From Pseudomonas spelaei (GTDB lineage Bacteria; Pseudomonadota; Gammaproteobacteria; Pseudomonadales; Pseudomonadaceae), in assembly GCF_009724245.1 (NCBI RefSeq), contig NZ_WNNK01000006.1, positions 62,001-126,000 of the forward strand: 64,000 nt of DNA, read 5' to 3'. Below the pieces are notes generated by a model. The model made no database searches, had not been told where the DNA came from, and saw only the letters and a program-made list of their open reading frames with translations. Positions within the stretch are counted from its first letter, which is position 1. Each line of letters opens with the position of its first letter. Made by a program: the position numbers and the translations under genes. Positions 1-11,026 of this stretch are shown here, piece after piece.

Positions 1-114
1 CCCGCCCCAGGATGCAGCCCCTTTCCAGTTGCCGGGATGGACGGCGGGCGTCAAACTCACTCTAATCAGCTTAGTGGCGAACTGACGGCCCTGTTGGTAG
101 TCGAAGCTCCACAT
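1..114 (-). CDS. Partial CDS of unknown product, 5' end only (runs off the left edge)
   Basis: An open frame on the minus strand begins with ATG at 114 and stays open to base 1 (38 codons, first residues MWSFDYQQGRQFATKLIR). An AGGAGG Shine-Dalgarno sequence lies about 10 nt upstream of the ATG and 4 nt from an alternative GTG at 120. The gene would be divergent from the lipoprotein at 160. I do not recognise the N-terminus. The strong ribosome site is the main reason for calling it. Confidence 0.4.
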   Translation of the reverse strand, partial: MWSFDYQQGRQFATKLIRVSLTPAVHPGNWKGAASWGG

Positions 115-159
115 TTTCACCTTTCCTCCTGATTTCTCTAGAAGGCACGAAGGACGCAC

Positions 160-906
160 ATGTCGCTTTTAAAAATCGCCTCCATGGCTTGTATTGCCCT
201 GACCCTCGGCGCTTGCCAGAGCCTGTTCCAGCCCAGCTACCTCAAGCCTTTGGACACCACTTCCGACGCCTCGGAGCAAATCAAGCCTGGCTGCAGCAGC
301 CCGGATTGCCCGCTGGTGAACATCGATACCGTGCATTTCCCCACCGAGCCACAACTCGACACCGTGGTGGAACAACGCCTGCTGCAGATGACCCGCACCT
401 CGCCCAACGCCAGTGTGCCGGCCAGCCTGAACGCCTACCGGGAAAAGTTTTTGCGTGAGTCGCCCAACCGCAACAGCATGTACTTGCAAGCCAAGGTACG
501 TGAGCAGCATGACGGACTGGTGATCATCGAAGTGTCCAGTTACCTGGATACCGGTACCGCCCACGGCGACCCGGGACGCGGCTTTATCAACTACTCACGC
601 CTGCTGCACAAAGAGCTGACCCTGGCCGACATGCTGCTGCCAGGCCAGGAAGATGCCTTCTGGAGAACCGCGAAAGTGGCCCACAACAGCTGGCTGATCA
701 GTTCGCAAATGGACCGTGACCCGGAATTCGTGAAGAACTGGCCCTTCCAGAAAACCCCGAATGTGGCGTTGACCAGCACCGGGGTAGTCCTCAAGTACAA
801 CGTCACCACCATTGCACCTTATGCGTTGGGGCTGATCGAAATAACCCTCCCCTACGCGCGGCTCAGCGGTGTAATCAAGCCTGAACTGGTGCCTGCGCAC
901 CACTGA
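160..906 (+). CDS. Outer-membrane-type lipoprotein, DUF3298/RsiV-like family
   Basis: A 248-residue protein with a short lipoprotein signal peptide. The lipobox LGAC puts the lipidated cysteine at residue 19, so the mature protein should be membrane-anchored on the periplasmic side. The body (about residues 50-240) resembles the DUF3298 fold found in RsiV-like proteins, with the typical 'SYLDTGTAHGDPGRGFINYS' and 'LTLADMLLPG' segments. No catalytic role is established for this family in Pseudomonas. It sits where PA4972 lies in P. aeruginosa, next to the thiC locus. Its 3' end overlaps the convergent cytX gene by 32 bp, which is unusual but leaves both reading frames intact. Confidence 0.7.
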   Translation: MSLLKIASMACIALTLGACQSLFQPSYLKPLDTTSDASEQIKPGCSSPDCPLVNIDTVHFPTEPQLDTVVEQRLLQMTRTSPNASVPASLNAYREKFLRESPNRNSMYLQAKVREQHDGLVIIEVSSYLDTGTAHGDPGRGFINYSRLLHKELTLADMLLPGQEDAFWRTAKVAHNSWLISSQMDRDPEFVKNWPFQKTPNVALTSTGVVLKYNVTTIAPYALGLIEITLPYARLSGVIKPELVPAHH

Positions 907-2164
907 AGGCCCGGCCCAGGATAAATTGCAGCAGCCCTGCCAGCACCAGTGCCGGCAGGGTCGCGCCGATATCCGGGTACAGATTGGCCAGCAGGTGATA
1001 GGTGCTGATGCCTCCGAGCCAGGCCAGTAACGCCGGCCAGCGCAAGCTCGCCACCACCGTCGAGCCACGGCGGCGCAGGATAAAGTGATCCACCAGCACC
1101 ACACCGAACAGCGGCGCGAACACCGAACCGATCAACAGCAAGAAATTCTGATACTGCGCCAGCGGTGCCAGACAGGCGATCAGGGTGCAGATGAAACCGA
1201 TAGCCAACGCCAGGTGCTCGACTTTCAAACGCAACAGAATCCCGCTGGACACCGCTGCCGAGTGAATATCGGCGAATGCGTTTTCTGATTCATCCAGCAA
1301 AATCAGCAGCAGCGGAATCCCCAGGCCGGCGCCGGCCAACGCCAGAAGTAGCGCATTCACTTCGCCGCTCGGCGCAAAGGCCAGAGTGTAGGCCACGCCC
1401 AGGCTCATCAGCCAGAAATTACCGATAAAGAAGCCCAGCGCTGTACCGCCGAAAACGCTTTTCGCACGCTTGCCGAAACGCGAGTAATCGGCAATCAGTG
1501 GCAGCCAGGACAACGGCATGGCGATGGCAATATCAAAGCCTGCGGCAAACGGCATCGAGCCGTCACCACTGCGAGCCCAGAGGGCGGCCAGGTCAGCTTT
1601 GGCGAACAGGTTCCAGGTTAGCCACAAGCAGGCGGCGAGCAGCAGCCAGATACCCCATTTGCGCAGGATTTGTCGCACAAAGGTCAGCGGACCGCTGACA
1701 GCTAATAAGGTGGCGAGGCCGCCGAAGAACACGGTCCAGAGCAGCGGGCTGGCCAACAGGCTGCCTTCGCTGAACGCCCGTGTACCCAGCAAGCTGGCGG
1801 CATCGCGCATCACGATGATTTCGAACGAGCCCCAGCCAATCAGTTGCAGCAGGTTCAGCAGCGCTGGCAGGCTTGCGCCTTTGGAGCCGAGGCTGAGTTT
1901 GAGGGCGGCCATGGAGGACAAGCCGGTGTCGCTGCCGATCACCCCGACGGCGGCGAGCAACAGTACGCCCACCAGAGTGCCAAGGAAAATCGCCAGTAAC
2001 GAGCCGGACAAGCCCAGGCCCGGCGCCAATAACGCGCCGGTTTGCAGGACCATCAGGCCAATGCCGAGGGAGAACCACAGGGAGAAGAGATCGCGGGCGC
2101 CGAAGACGCGTTTGTCGGTGGGGACCGCAATGTCTGGAGAATAGGTGCTGGGTTGAATGCTCAA
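875..2164 (-). CDS. cytX: Putative hydroxymethylpyrimidine transporter, NCS1 family
   Basis: A 429-residue inner-membrane protein of the nucleobase:cation symporter-1 family, with about 12 hydrophobic segments. The N-terminal 'ARDLFSLWFSLGIGLMVLQTGALL' region and the 'PLIADYSRFGK' motif are typical. The CytX branch is thought to import the thiamine precursor hydroxymethylpyrimidine (HMP), based on its recurrent linkage to thiamine genes. Here it lies directly downstream of thiC on the same strand, 165 bp away, with a REP doublet between. It may therefore be co-expressed with thiC under the TPP riboswitch. Cytosine as a substrate cannot be excluded from sequence; the thiC linkage favours HMP. 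Confidence 0.75.
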   Translation of the reverse strand: MSIQPSTYSPDIAVPTDKRVFGARDLFSLWFSLGIGLMVLQTGALLAPGLGLSGSLLAIFLGTLVGVLLLAAVGVIGSDTGLSSMAALKLSLGSKGASLPALLNLLQLIGWGSFEIIVMRDAASLLGTRAFSEGSLLASPLLWTVFFGGLATLLAVSGPLTFVRQILRKWGIWLLLAACLWLTWNLFAKADLAALWARSGDGSMPFAAGFDIAIAMPLSWLPLIADYSRFGKRAKSVFGGTALGFFIGNFWLMSLGVAYTLAFAPSGEVNALLLALAGAGLGIPLLLILLDESENAFADIHSAAVSSGILLRLKVEHLALAIGFICTLIACLAPLAQYQNFLLLIGSVFAPLFGVVLVDHFILRRRGSTVVASLRWPALLAWLGGISTYHLLANLYPDIGATLPALVLAGLLQFILGRAFSGAQAPVQA

Positions 2165-2201
2165 GGGTGTTATCTCAGAGGGGCATTTTTTGTTTGGTAG
2201 A

Positions 2202-2304
2202 CCGCTATCGCGGGCAAGCCCGCTCCCACAGGAGGGTCTGCTGTGAACACAGAACCCACTAACAACTCGATCAACTGTGGGAGCGGGCTTGCCCGCGATG
2301 GCGG
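2202..2304. repeat. REP doublet (REPIN) between thiC and cytX
   Basis: Two REP units in inverted orientation: CCGCTATCGCGGGCAAGCCC... at 2202-2230 and TGTGGGAGCGGGCTTGCCCG... at 2276-2304. Each unit is itself imperfectly palindromic. This is the common dispersed intergenic repeat of the P. fluorescens group. Its position within a possible thiC-cytX transcript could affect 3'-end stability of the thiC message. Confidence 0.9.
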
Positions 2305-2329
2305 CAGTGCAAGCACCGCCGCCTTTGGA

Positions 2330-4306
<1,977 letters not shown>

Positions 4307-4395
4307 TCAGTGCTGTGCTTGGTGCACGAGGGCTGTTCGATTGTCGAACAACATCCCGGACGAAGCACAAGAGGACTCGCCGGGTGACGAGAAAT

Positions 4396-4481
4396 CTTGT
4401 TCCCTACGCAGGCGCTAACCTGATCAGGTTCAACGGGATCCGGTATTTACCGATCTCAGCCTCATAGCAAGGCACCCCGAC
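4396..4481 (-). promoter_or_regulatory. TPP riboswitch (thi box) upstream of thiC
   Basis: Read on the minus strand, the element begins TCGGGGTGCC, continues through the conserved CTGAGATCGG and GGATCCCGTTGAACCTGATC blocks, and closes with AGCGCCTGCGTAGGGA. This matches the THI-box aptamer architecture (P1-P5). It lies about 160 nt upstream of the thiC start. The intervening leader contains small hairpins (GCACTGA-TT-TCAGTGC and GTTGTTCGA-CAA-TCGAACAGC) that could form the expression platform, but no clear U-rich terminator is visible. Confidence 0.95.
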
Positions 4482-4685
4482 AAGAACGCGGCCAGTCTAG
4501 ACCATGGAGCAGGCAAATTGCCAATAGCGGTGCATTCAGCGTGATGAATGGCGTAATTACCGGATTGTTGTGCCGTGATGGCGCCACTACACTCGGCTAC
4601 TGCTCAAGGCCTTGACGCTCCGAATCGCTCGCCGTAGCCTTGGGCGCTAAATTATTGTCGTAATATTCACTCTAGGGATCGCCTC

Positions 4686-6125
4686 ATGCTGCGCAAACTC
4701 TCACTGGCTCTTGCCGTGTCTTGTGCGACCAATGGAATGGTCTGGGCAGCTGAAGCGCCCCTGACGACCAAAACCGACCTGGTCAGCGTCTACCAGGAAG
4801 CCGTGGATAACAACGCCGACCTGGCTGCCGCCCGCGCCCAGTACGGCGCGCAGAAAGAAGTGGTGCCGCAGGCCCGCGCCGGCTTGCTGCCGAACCTGTC
4901 AGCCGGTGCCGACAGTAATAACGTGCGCACCCAAATCTACCAGCCCGCCGCCACCGCCAATCGGGATGCTCACTCCTGGCGGGCGACCTTGAGCCAGCCG
5001 CTGTTCCGCATTGATCGCTGGTTCCAGCTGCAGGCCGCCGAAGCGGTCAATGAGCAGGCTGCCCTGCAACTGTCGGCCACCGAACAGAACATGATCCTGC
5101 AAAGCGCCGAGAACTACTTCGCGGTGCTGCGGGCCCAGGACAACCTGGCATCGACCAAGGCTGAAGAAGCCGCGTTCAAGCGCCAGCTCGACCAGTCCAA
5201 TGAGCGTTTCGATGTCGGCCTGTCGGACAAGACCGACGTGCTGCAATCCCAGGCCAGCTACGACACCGCCCGGGCCAATCGGATCCTGGCCCAGCGCCAA
5301 GTGGACGACGCCTTCGAAGCGCTGATCACCCTGACCAACCGCCAGTACAACGCGATCCAGGGCATCGTCCACACCCTGCCGGTGTTACCGCCGGCGCCGA
5401 ACGACGCCAAGGCATGGGTCGAAACCGCAGGCCGGCAGAACTTGAACTTGCTGGCCAGCAACTATGCGGTGACTGCGGCCGAGGAAACCCTCAAGCAACG
5501 CAAGGCCGGCCACGCGCCGACCCTGGATGCGGTGGCGCAGTATGAAAAGGGTGACAACGACGCCCTCGGCTTCAGTAACCCGAATAGCCTGCCTATCGCT
5601 TACGGCGGTGATGTCTCGCAACGCACCGTCGGCCTGCGCCTGAACATCCCGATCTACAGCGGTGGCCTCACCAGCTCGCAAGTGCGTGAGTCCTATTCCC
5701 GCCTGGACCAGACCGAGCAGCAACGCGAAGGCCTGCGCCGCCAAGTGGTGGAAAACACCCGCAACCTGCACCGCGCGGTGAACACCGATGTGGAGCAGGT
5801 GCAAGCGCGCCGCCAGTCGATCATCTCCAACCAGAGCGCAGTGGAAGCCACGGAAATCGGTTACCAGGTGGGCACACGCAATATCGTCGACGTGCTCGAT
5901 GCTCAGCGCCAGCTGTACACCTCGGTGCGCAACTACAACAACAGCCGCTATGACTACATCCTCGACAACCTGCGCTTGAAACAGGCAGCAGGGACATTGA
6001 ACCCGGGGGATTTGCAGGATTTGGCGCGGTATCTGAAGGCTGATTACAACCCTGATAAAGACTTCCTGCCGCCCGACCTGGCCAAGGCGGCTGCAGAGCA
6101 GTTGAAAGCCAACCCCAACTATTAA
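4686..6125 (+). CDS. tolC: TolC-family outer-membrane efflux channel (OpmH/TolC)
   Basis: A 479-residue type I secretion/efflux outer-membrane channel. It has a signal peptide ending near AWAAEA (about residue 22) and two OEP repeat halves (about residues 35-240 and 250-450) rich in coiled-coil alpha-barrel helices. The second half carries the typical 'GLRLNIPIYSGG' strand and 'IGYQVGTRNIVDVLDAQR' helix. By position beside thiC and waaA it corresponds to PA4974 (OpmH), which serves several inner-membrane pumps in P. aeruginosa. No pump or adaptor genes are adjacent, so it is probably a shared channel. A weak candidate promoter, CTTGGG-N16-TAATAT, precedes it at about 4640-4667. Confidence 0.93.
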   Translation: MLRKLSLALAVSCATNGMVWAAEAPLTTKTDLVSVYQEAVDNNADLAAARAQYGAQKEVVPQARAGLLPNLSAGADSNNVRTQIYQPAATANRDAHSWRATLSQPLFRIDRWFQLQAAEAVNEQAALQLSATEQNMILQSAENYFAVLRAQDNLASTKAEEAAFKRQLDQSNERFDVGLSDKTDVLQSQASYDTARANRILAQRQVDDAFEALITLTNRQYNAIQGIVHTLPVLPPAPNDAKAWVETAGRQNLNLLASNYAVTAAEETLKQRKAGHAPTLDAVAQYEKGDNDALGFSNPNSLPIAYGGDVSQRTVGLRLNIPIYSGGLTSSQVRESYSRLDQTEQQREGLRRQVVENTRNLHRAVNTDVEQVQARRQSIISNQSAVEATEIGYQVGTRNIVDVLDAQRQLYTSVRNYNNSRYDYILDNLRLKQAAGTLNPGDLQDLARYLKADYNPDKDFLPPDLAKAAAEQLKANPNY

Positions 6126-6128
6126 GCA

Positions 6129-6248
6129 CAACACAAAACAAAAATGTGGGAGCTGGCTTGCCTGCGATGACGGATTTACATTCAACATCACTGTTGACTG
6201 TTACACCGATATCGCAGGCAAGCCAGCTCCCACATTGGTTTTGTGTTG
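6129..6248. repeat. REP doublet nested in an 11-bp perfect inverted repeat
   Basis: A variant REP pair, TGTGGGAGCTGGCTTGCCTG... (from 6145) and ...CAGGCAAGCCAGCTCCCACA (to 6234), sits inside an outer perfect repeat CAACACAAAAC (6129-6139) / GTTTTGTGTTG (6238-6248). It exactly fills the gap between the convergent stop codons of tolC and waaA, so it may act as a bidirectional transcript-end structure. Confidence 0.85.
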
Positions 6249-7526
6249 TCAGGGATTCAGCAGTTTGCCCAACCCATCCAGCAACCGCTGCAAAGCACCC
6301 TGATTGGCCCGCATCACCTTAAGCCCTGCCTCTGCCATCTTCTGCGCATCCTGCGGCAGCTCGAACAAACGTTGCACCGCCACTGCCAGGCCATCGGCAT
6401 CGTCCACTTCCTGCAACGCGCCGACTTCACGCATCATCGCGGCGATTTCGAGGAAGTTGAACAAATGCGGACCCGCGAGGACTGGCTTGGCCAACGCCGC
6501 CGGTTCCAGCAGGTTATGTCCGCCAGTAGGTACCAGGCTGCCGCCGACAAAGGCGCTGTCGGCCAGGGCATACAGAAACAGCAATTCGCCCATGGTGTCG
6601 CCCAGCAATACCGAAGTGTCCGCCATAACCGGCTCGCCGCTGGAGCGTCGCACCGTGGCAAACCCTTGCTGCTGGCACAGTTCAAACACCGCGTTGAAGC
6701 GTTCAGGATGACGCGGAACCAGGATCAGCAATGCATCGGGATGGCTGGCGAGTAACTGACGATGGGCGGCCAGCACCACTTCATCTTCACCTTCGTGGGT
6801 ACTGGCGGCGATCCATACCGGACGCTCACCGGCCTGCCATTGCTCGCGCAAAGCGGCTGCGCGCACCAACAACTGAGGATCAATCGTCAGATCGAACTTG
6901 ATCGAACCGGTGACTTCGACGGTTTCCGGCCGCGCGCCCAGGCTGCGAAAACGCTCAGCCTCGGTTTCGGTCTGCACAGCGAACAGACTCATTTCTGCCA
7001 ACATCGGCGCAGTCAGTTTGGCGAAACGTCCGTAACCCTTCGCCGAACGCGCTGACAATCGCGCGTTGGCCAGTGCCACCGGAATCTTGCGTTTGGCGCA
7101 CTGATGGATGTGGTTGGGCCACAGCTCGGTCTCCATGATCACCGCCAGCTTCGGCTGGACCTTATCGAGAAACCGCGCGGCAGCGCAGGGCAAGTCATAG
7201 GGCAGATAGCAATGCTGGATCCGCGGCTCATTGGCGAACAACGCCTGGATCCGCTCGGAACCGGTGGGTGTCATGCAGGTGACGGTGATCGGCAACTGTG
7301 GATAACGTTGCAACAGGCCACGGATCATCGGCGCGGCAGCGATGCTTTCGCCCACCGACACGGCGTGCACCCAGATCCCGCCGGGTTGCATCGCCGGCAA
7401 CCCGTAGGAAAAGCGCTCGCCGACGCGCTTGGCATAAGCCGGCGCCTTGCGGGCCCGCAGCCATAGACGTAAAGCCACCAACGGCAGCGCCAGGTAAAAC
7501 AGACAGCTGTAGAGAGTTCTATTCAT
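6249..7526 (-). CDS. waaA: 3-deoxy-D-manno-octulosonic acid (Kdo) transferase
   Basis: A 425-residue inner-membrane-associated GT30 enzyme that adds Kdo residues to the lipid A precursor lipid IVA, the first step of LPS core assembly. The start at 7526 gives the expected N-terminus MNRTLYSCLFYLALPLVALR, a membrane anchor. An in-frame ATG 15 codons upstream would overlap the LysR gene. Conserved blocks are 'GIWVHAVSVGES', 'VIMETELWPN', 'ASTHEGEDEVVLAAH', 'GDTMGELLFLYALAD' and 'GGHNLLEPAALAKPVL'. The length matches the P. aeruginosa enzyme. It lies 23 bp downstream of the LysR gene on the same strand. Confidence 0.96.
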   Translation of the reverse strand: MNRTLYSCLFYLALPLVALRLWLRARKAPAYAKRVGERFSYGLPAMQPGGIWVHAVSVGESIAAAPMIRGLLQRYPQLPITVTCMTPTGSERIQALFANEPRIQHCYLPYDLPCAAARFLDKVQPKLAVIMETELWPNHIHQCAKRKIPVALANARLSARSAKGYGRFAKLTAPMLAEMSLFAVQTETEAERFRSLGARPETVEVTGSIKFDLTIDPQLLVRAAALREQWQAGERPVWIAASTHEGEDEVVLAAHRQLLASHPDALLILVPRHPERFNAVFELCQQQGFATVRRSSGEPVMADTSVLLGDTMGELLFLYALADSAFVGGSLVPTGGHNLLEPAALAKPVLAGPHLFNFLEIAAMMREVGALQEVDDADGLAVAVQRLFELPQDAQKMAEAGLKVMRANQGALQRLLDGLGKLLNP

Positions 7527-7549
7527 GGCGGCGGAGTTTATCGGCTTTT

Positions 7550-8440
7550 TCAGTCGATCGCCTGCAAGCACTCGGCAAAACGTTCGGCCAGGAAACGTGC
7601 AGCCGGGCCCAAGGGCTCATCACGGCGCCATACCATCTCCACCACCAGCGCCGGCGGAGTCCATTCGCTGTCCAGTTCGACCATCTGGCCCTGATAGGTC
7701 GGGTACTGCACCACGTGTCGCGGCAGCCAGGCCCAGCCCAACCCCCGCGAGAGCCATTCGGCCAGCACATAGAAGCTGTCGGCACGCCACACCTGCGGGC
7801 TGGCGGCTTCGCTGCCGGGATAAACACTGGTTTGGGTGGACATCAGCAATTGGCGAAACTGCGCCAGGTGCTGGCAAAGTACATGTTTCCCCGTTGCCAG
7901 CGGATGCCCGACGCCGCACACCGTGACCATTTCCACACTGCCGACCACTCGCCGCTCCAGGGCTTCGGGGATTTGGTCGTGGTAGAACAACAAGCCCAGG
8001 TCCGCCTGGCGCTCCACCAGTTTGCGCGCCACATCACCTTGGGCGACGCTGAACAGTTGCACCTCCAGACTGGGGAATTTACCGGCCAGCCCCTCAAGGC
8101 TATCGAGTACCGGCTGATAGAGCATCGCTTCGTCCTGGGCCAGGCGCAGGCATGCTTCTTCCCCGCGCATCAAGGACATAGCCCGGCCGTTGAGCCGTTC
8201 ACACTGACGCAACACCTCCCGCGCCTCTTCCAGCAACACCATGCCCGCTTCGGTCAGGCGGGGCTGGCGGCCGCTGCTACGATCAAACAGGCTCAGCCCC
8301 AAATCCGCCTCTAATAAAGCAATGCCATTGCTGACCGCCGACTGCGCCTTGCGCTGCTCCCGCGCCACCGCCGAAAACGAGCGCTGCTCGGCGACGCTGA
8401 CAAACAGGCGCATCTGCTCCAGGCTCCATTGCACACTCAT
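7550..8440 (-). CDS. LysR-family transcriptional regulator
   Basis: A protein of about 296 residues with an N-terminal winged helix-turn-helix ('LRLFVSVAEQRSFSAVAREQ'-type block, here WSLEQMRLFVSVAEQRSF) and a C-terminal LysR substrate-binding domain (about residues 90-290). It is divergent from the SMR efflux gene at 8543, the same pairing as PA4989/PA4990, so it probably controls that gene. I use the ATG at 8440; an ATG four codons upstream (8452) is equally possible because neither has a strong Shine-Dalgarno. The inducer is unknown. Confidence 0.85.
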   Translation of the reverse strand: MSVQWSLEQMRLFVSVAEQRSFSAVAREQRKAQSAVSNGIALLEADLGLSLFDRSSGRQPRLTEAGMVLLEEAREVLRQCERLNGRAMSLMRGEEACLRLAQDEAMLYQPVLDSLEGLAGKFPSLEVQLFSVAQGDVARKLVERQADLGLLFYHDQIPEALERRVVGSVEMVTVCGVGHPLATGKHVLCQHLAQFRQLLMSTQTSVYPGSEAASPQVWRADSFYVLAEWLSRGLGWAWLPRHVVQYPTYQGQMVELDSEWTPPALVVEMVWRRDEPLGPAARFLAERFAECLQAID

Positions 8441-8466
8441 GGCCAAACCCATCTTTATTTCGGATA

Positions 8467-8503
8467 GGTAATGACTTTACCCCATCTGTGGAGTCTCTAG
8501 AAT
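8467..8503 (+). promoter_or_regulatory. Promoter of the SMR gene with an inverted repeat over the -35 box
   Basis: A sigma-70-like promoter TTTACC (8476-8481) - 16 bp - TAGAAT (8498-8503) points towards the SMR gene. A perfect interrupted palindrome GGTAA-TGACT-TTACC (8467-8481) overlaps the -35 hexamer. It lies between divergent lysR and SMR genes, a typical location for LysR binding, although it is not a clean T-N11-A box. Confidence 0.55.
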
Positions 8504-8542
8504 GCCGACCTTATCAAGCGACCCTACACCGAGGATTACCCC

Positions 8543-8878
8543 ATGAACGCTGCTTACTATTACCTGGCTATCGCCATTTGCTCGGAAGTGATCGCTACCG
8601 TTTCCATGAAAGCGATCAAAGGCTTCAGCACGCCGATCCCGTTGCTGTTGGTGATTGTCGGCTACAGCGTGGCCTTCTGGATGCTGACCCTGGTGGTACG
8701 TACTGTGCCGGTGGGCGTGGCCTATGCCGTCTGGGCCGGGATGGGGATCGTCATGGTCAGCATTGCTGCACTGTTTATCTATGGGCAGAAACTCGATATA
8801 CCCGCGATGCTCGGGATGGGCCTGATTGTGTTGGGGGTGGTGGTGATTCAGTTGTTTTCGAAAACGGCAGGGCATTGA
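8543..8878 (+). CDS. Small multidrug resistance (SMR) efflux protein, EmrE-like
   Basis: A 111-residue inner-membrane protein with four predicted transmembrane helices. The membrane-embedded glutamate essential for proton/drug exchange is present in the first helix (CSEVIAT, Glu15), and the 'GVAYAVWAGMGIV' signature of helix 3 is intact. The family exports quaternary ammonium compounds or guanidinium as dual-topology dimers; which of these applies here cannot be told from sequence. It is transcribed divergently from a LysR regulator. Confidence 0.92.
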   Translation: MNAAYYYLAIAICSEVIATVSMKAIKGFSTPIPLLLVIVGYSVAFWMLTLVVRTVPVGVAYAVWAGMGIVMVSIAALFIYGQKLDIPAMLGMGLIVLGVVVIQLFSKTAGH

Positions 8879-9000
8879 CCGTTCGCTCAGCACTCAAGTG
8901 AGTCCAGAATTCGCAGCCTCGTTTCACTCGACAGCTCCTACAGTGCACATGGCATGAGCCTGTATACTTGGCAGCTTGTCTTGAACACTGAGGTCGCCGC

Positions 9001-10176
9001 ATGCCATCCGTTATTTCCACCGACGTTCTGATTGTCGGCGCCGGGGTTGCCGGCCTCTGGCTCAATGCGCGCCTGCGCAGCCAGGGGTTTTCCACGGTGC
9101 TGGTGGAAAGTGCCTCGCTGGGCGGCGGGCAGAGCGTGAAGTCCCAGGGGATCATTCACGGTGGTGCGAAATACGCCTTGCACGGTGCCCTGACCGGCGC
9201 CTCCGAAGCCATTGCCGACATGCCCCGCCGCTGGCGCGAAGCATTGGCGGGCAACGGCGAGCTGGACCTGTCCGGCGTGCGCCTACTGTCTCAGGCTCAT
9301 TATTTGTGGTCCCCGGGCACCCTGGCCGGCAACCTCACCAGCTTTTTCGCCAGCAAGGCCGTGCGCGGCCGGGTGGATCAGGTCAAGGGTGACGACCTGC
9401 CGCCTGCCCTGCAAGACCGCCGCTTCAAAGGCAAGGTCTACCGTCTGGCCGAGCTGGTGGTGGACGTGCCAAGCCTGATCGAACGCCTGGCAGAACTGGC
9501 CGGGGATGGTTTACTCGCCGGGCAACAGATCGAACCGCTGCTGGAAGACGGCACTCTGGTGGGCCTGAAGGTCGATGGCCGCGAGATTCGCGCGCAGCGC
9601 ATCGTCCTCAGCGCCGGTGCCGGTACGGCTGACCTGCTGAGCGCATTGGGCTTGAGCCAGCCCGCCATGCAACGCCGTCCGCTGCACATGATCATCGCCA
9701 AGGGCCCCGGTCTGAAACCGCTGTACGCCCACTGCCTGGGCGGCGGCACCAAGCCACGCATCACCGTCACCACTCACCCGGCGGCTGATGGCAATTGGGT
9801 CTGGTACCTGGGCGGCGACATTGCCGAGGCTGAAGGTGTCGCACGCACGCCAGCAGAACAGATTGCCACGGCACAAAAGGAACTGGCGCAACTGCTGCCG
9901 TGGATCGACATGAGCCAGACGCAGTGGGCCACCCTGCGTGTTGATCGCGCCGAACCACTGCAATCAGGCCTGACCCGCCCGGACAATGCCTTTCTCGCGG
10001 AGCAGGATCGTCTGCTGGTGGGCTGGCCGACCAAACTGGCCTTGGCACCCGACTTCGCCGATCGGGTGATCAATGCGCTGGAACGTGACGGCATCAAGCC
10101 AACATCCACCGAAAAACTGCCCGACCTGCCAAAGCCACCCCTCGCCCAACCCGCCTGGGAGCAACTGTTGCCATGA
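9001..10176 (+). CDS. FAD-dependent oxidoreductase (DAO-type)
   Basis: A 391-residue flavoprotein with an N-terminal dinucleotide-binding motif (VLIVGAGVAGLWLN, residues 8-21). It has a glycine-rich second FAD segment and the DAO-fold 'IVLSAGAGTADLL' block near residue 205. The substrate is unknown. It corresponds to PA4991. The stop overlaps the start of the next gene by 4 bp (ATGA), so it is translationally coupled to an aldo/keto reductase, suggesting both act in one pathway. Confidence 0.85.
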   Translation: MPSVISTDVLIVGAGVAGLWLNARLRSQGFSTVLVESASLGGGQSVKSQGIIHGGAKYALHGALTGASEAIADMPRRWREALAGNGELDLSGVRLLSQAHYLWSPGTLAGNLTSFFASKAVRGRVDQVKGDDLPPALQDRRFKGKVYRLAELVVDVPSLIERLAELAGDGLLAGQQIEPLLEDGTLVGLKVDGREIRAQRIVLSAGAGTADLLSALGLSQPAMQRRPLHMIIAKGPGLKPLYAHCLGGGTKPRITVTTHPAADGNWVWYLGGDIAEAEGVARTPAEQIATAQKELAQLLPWIDMSQTQWATLRVDRAEPLQSGLTRPDNAFLAEQDRLLVGWPTKLALAPDFADRVINALERDGIKPTSTEKLPDLPKPPLAQPAWEQLLP

Positions 10177-10985
10177 GCCTGCCGACCCTGCATGACCTTC
10201 ACCGCCCCCTGGGCAGCACCGGTTTATGGGTCTCCCCGCTGGGACTTGGCACCGTCAAGCTGGGCCGCGACCAAGGGGTGAAATACCCCAGCGGCTTCCA
10301 GATCCCAGGAGACGACGAAGCGCGGATGCTCTTGCGCCAGGCCCGTGACCTGGGCATCAACCTGATCGACACTGCCCCCGCCTATGGCCGCAGCGAAGAA
10401 CGCCTGGGGCCGCTGTTACGCGGCCAGCGCCAGGACTGGGTGATTGTCAGCAAGGTCGGCGAAGAGTTCGTCGATGGCGTGTCCCACCACGATTTCAGTG
10501 CTGCCCACACCCGGCTTTCGGTGGAGCGCAGCTTGCAACGATTGGAAACGGATTTTATCGATCTGGTGCTGGTGCACTCCGACGGCAACGACCTGCATAT
10601 CCTCAATGACTGTGAGGTCTACCAGACCCTGGAGGAGCTCAAGCGCGAGGGCAAGGTCCGAGGTTTCGGCTTCTCCGGCAAAACCGTCGAAGGCGGCGTG
10701 AAGGCTCTGGAACGGGGCGATTGTGCCATGGTCACCTACAATCTGAACGAACAGGCCGAGCAGGCCGTGATTGACTATGCTGCCGCCCATGGCAAAGGCA
10801 TCCTGGTGAAAAAGGCCCTGGCCAGTGGTCATGTGTGCCTGGAGCCCGGAATGGATCCAATTCATGCCAGTTTCATGTTGTTGTTTGCGCAAACTGGCGT
10901 CGCCAGTGCTATTGTCGGGACCATTAATCCGCTGCACCTCGCCCATAACGTGGCGACCGCTGCCCAGGTCATCCGCCAACTCTGA
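10173..10985 (+). CDS. Aldo/keto reductase
   Basis: A 270-residue cytosolic oxidoreductase of the AKR superfamily. The catalytic tetrad is recognisable: Asp in 'NLIDTAPAYG', Tyr in the same block, Lys in 'VIVSKVG' and His in 'LVLVHSDG'. The GxGTVKLGR start of the barrel is present. The natural substrate is not predictable. It overlaps the preceding flavoprotein gene by 4 bp and ends within the leader of the hypothetical gene at 11027, forming a three-gene operon (PA4991-PA4993 order). Confidence 0.88.
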   Translation: MSLPTLHDLHRPLGSTGLWVSPLGLGTVKLGRDQGVKYPSGFQIPGDDEARMLLRQARDLGINLIDTAPAYGRSEERLGPLLRGQRQDWVIVSKVGEEFVDGVSHHDFSAAHTRLSVERSLQRLETDFIDLVLVHSDGNDLHILNDCEVYQTLEELKREGKVRGFGFSGKTVEGGVKALERGDCAMVTYNLNEQAEQAVIDYAAAHGKGILVKKALASGHVCLEPGMDPIHASFMLLFAQTGVASAIVGTINPLHLAHNVATAAQVIRQL

Positions 10986-11026
10986 TGCCGCCGACGCGGC
11001 CGACCCCGACGCAAGAAGGAGCCGAC

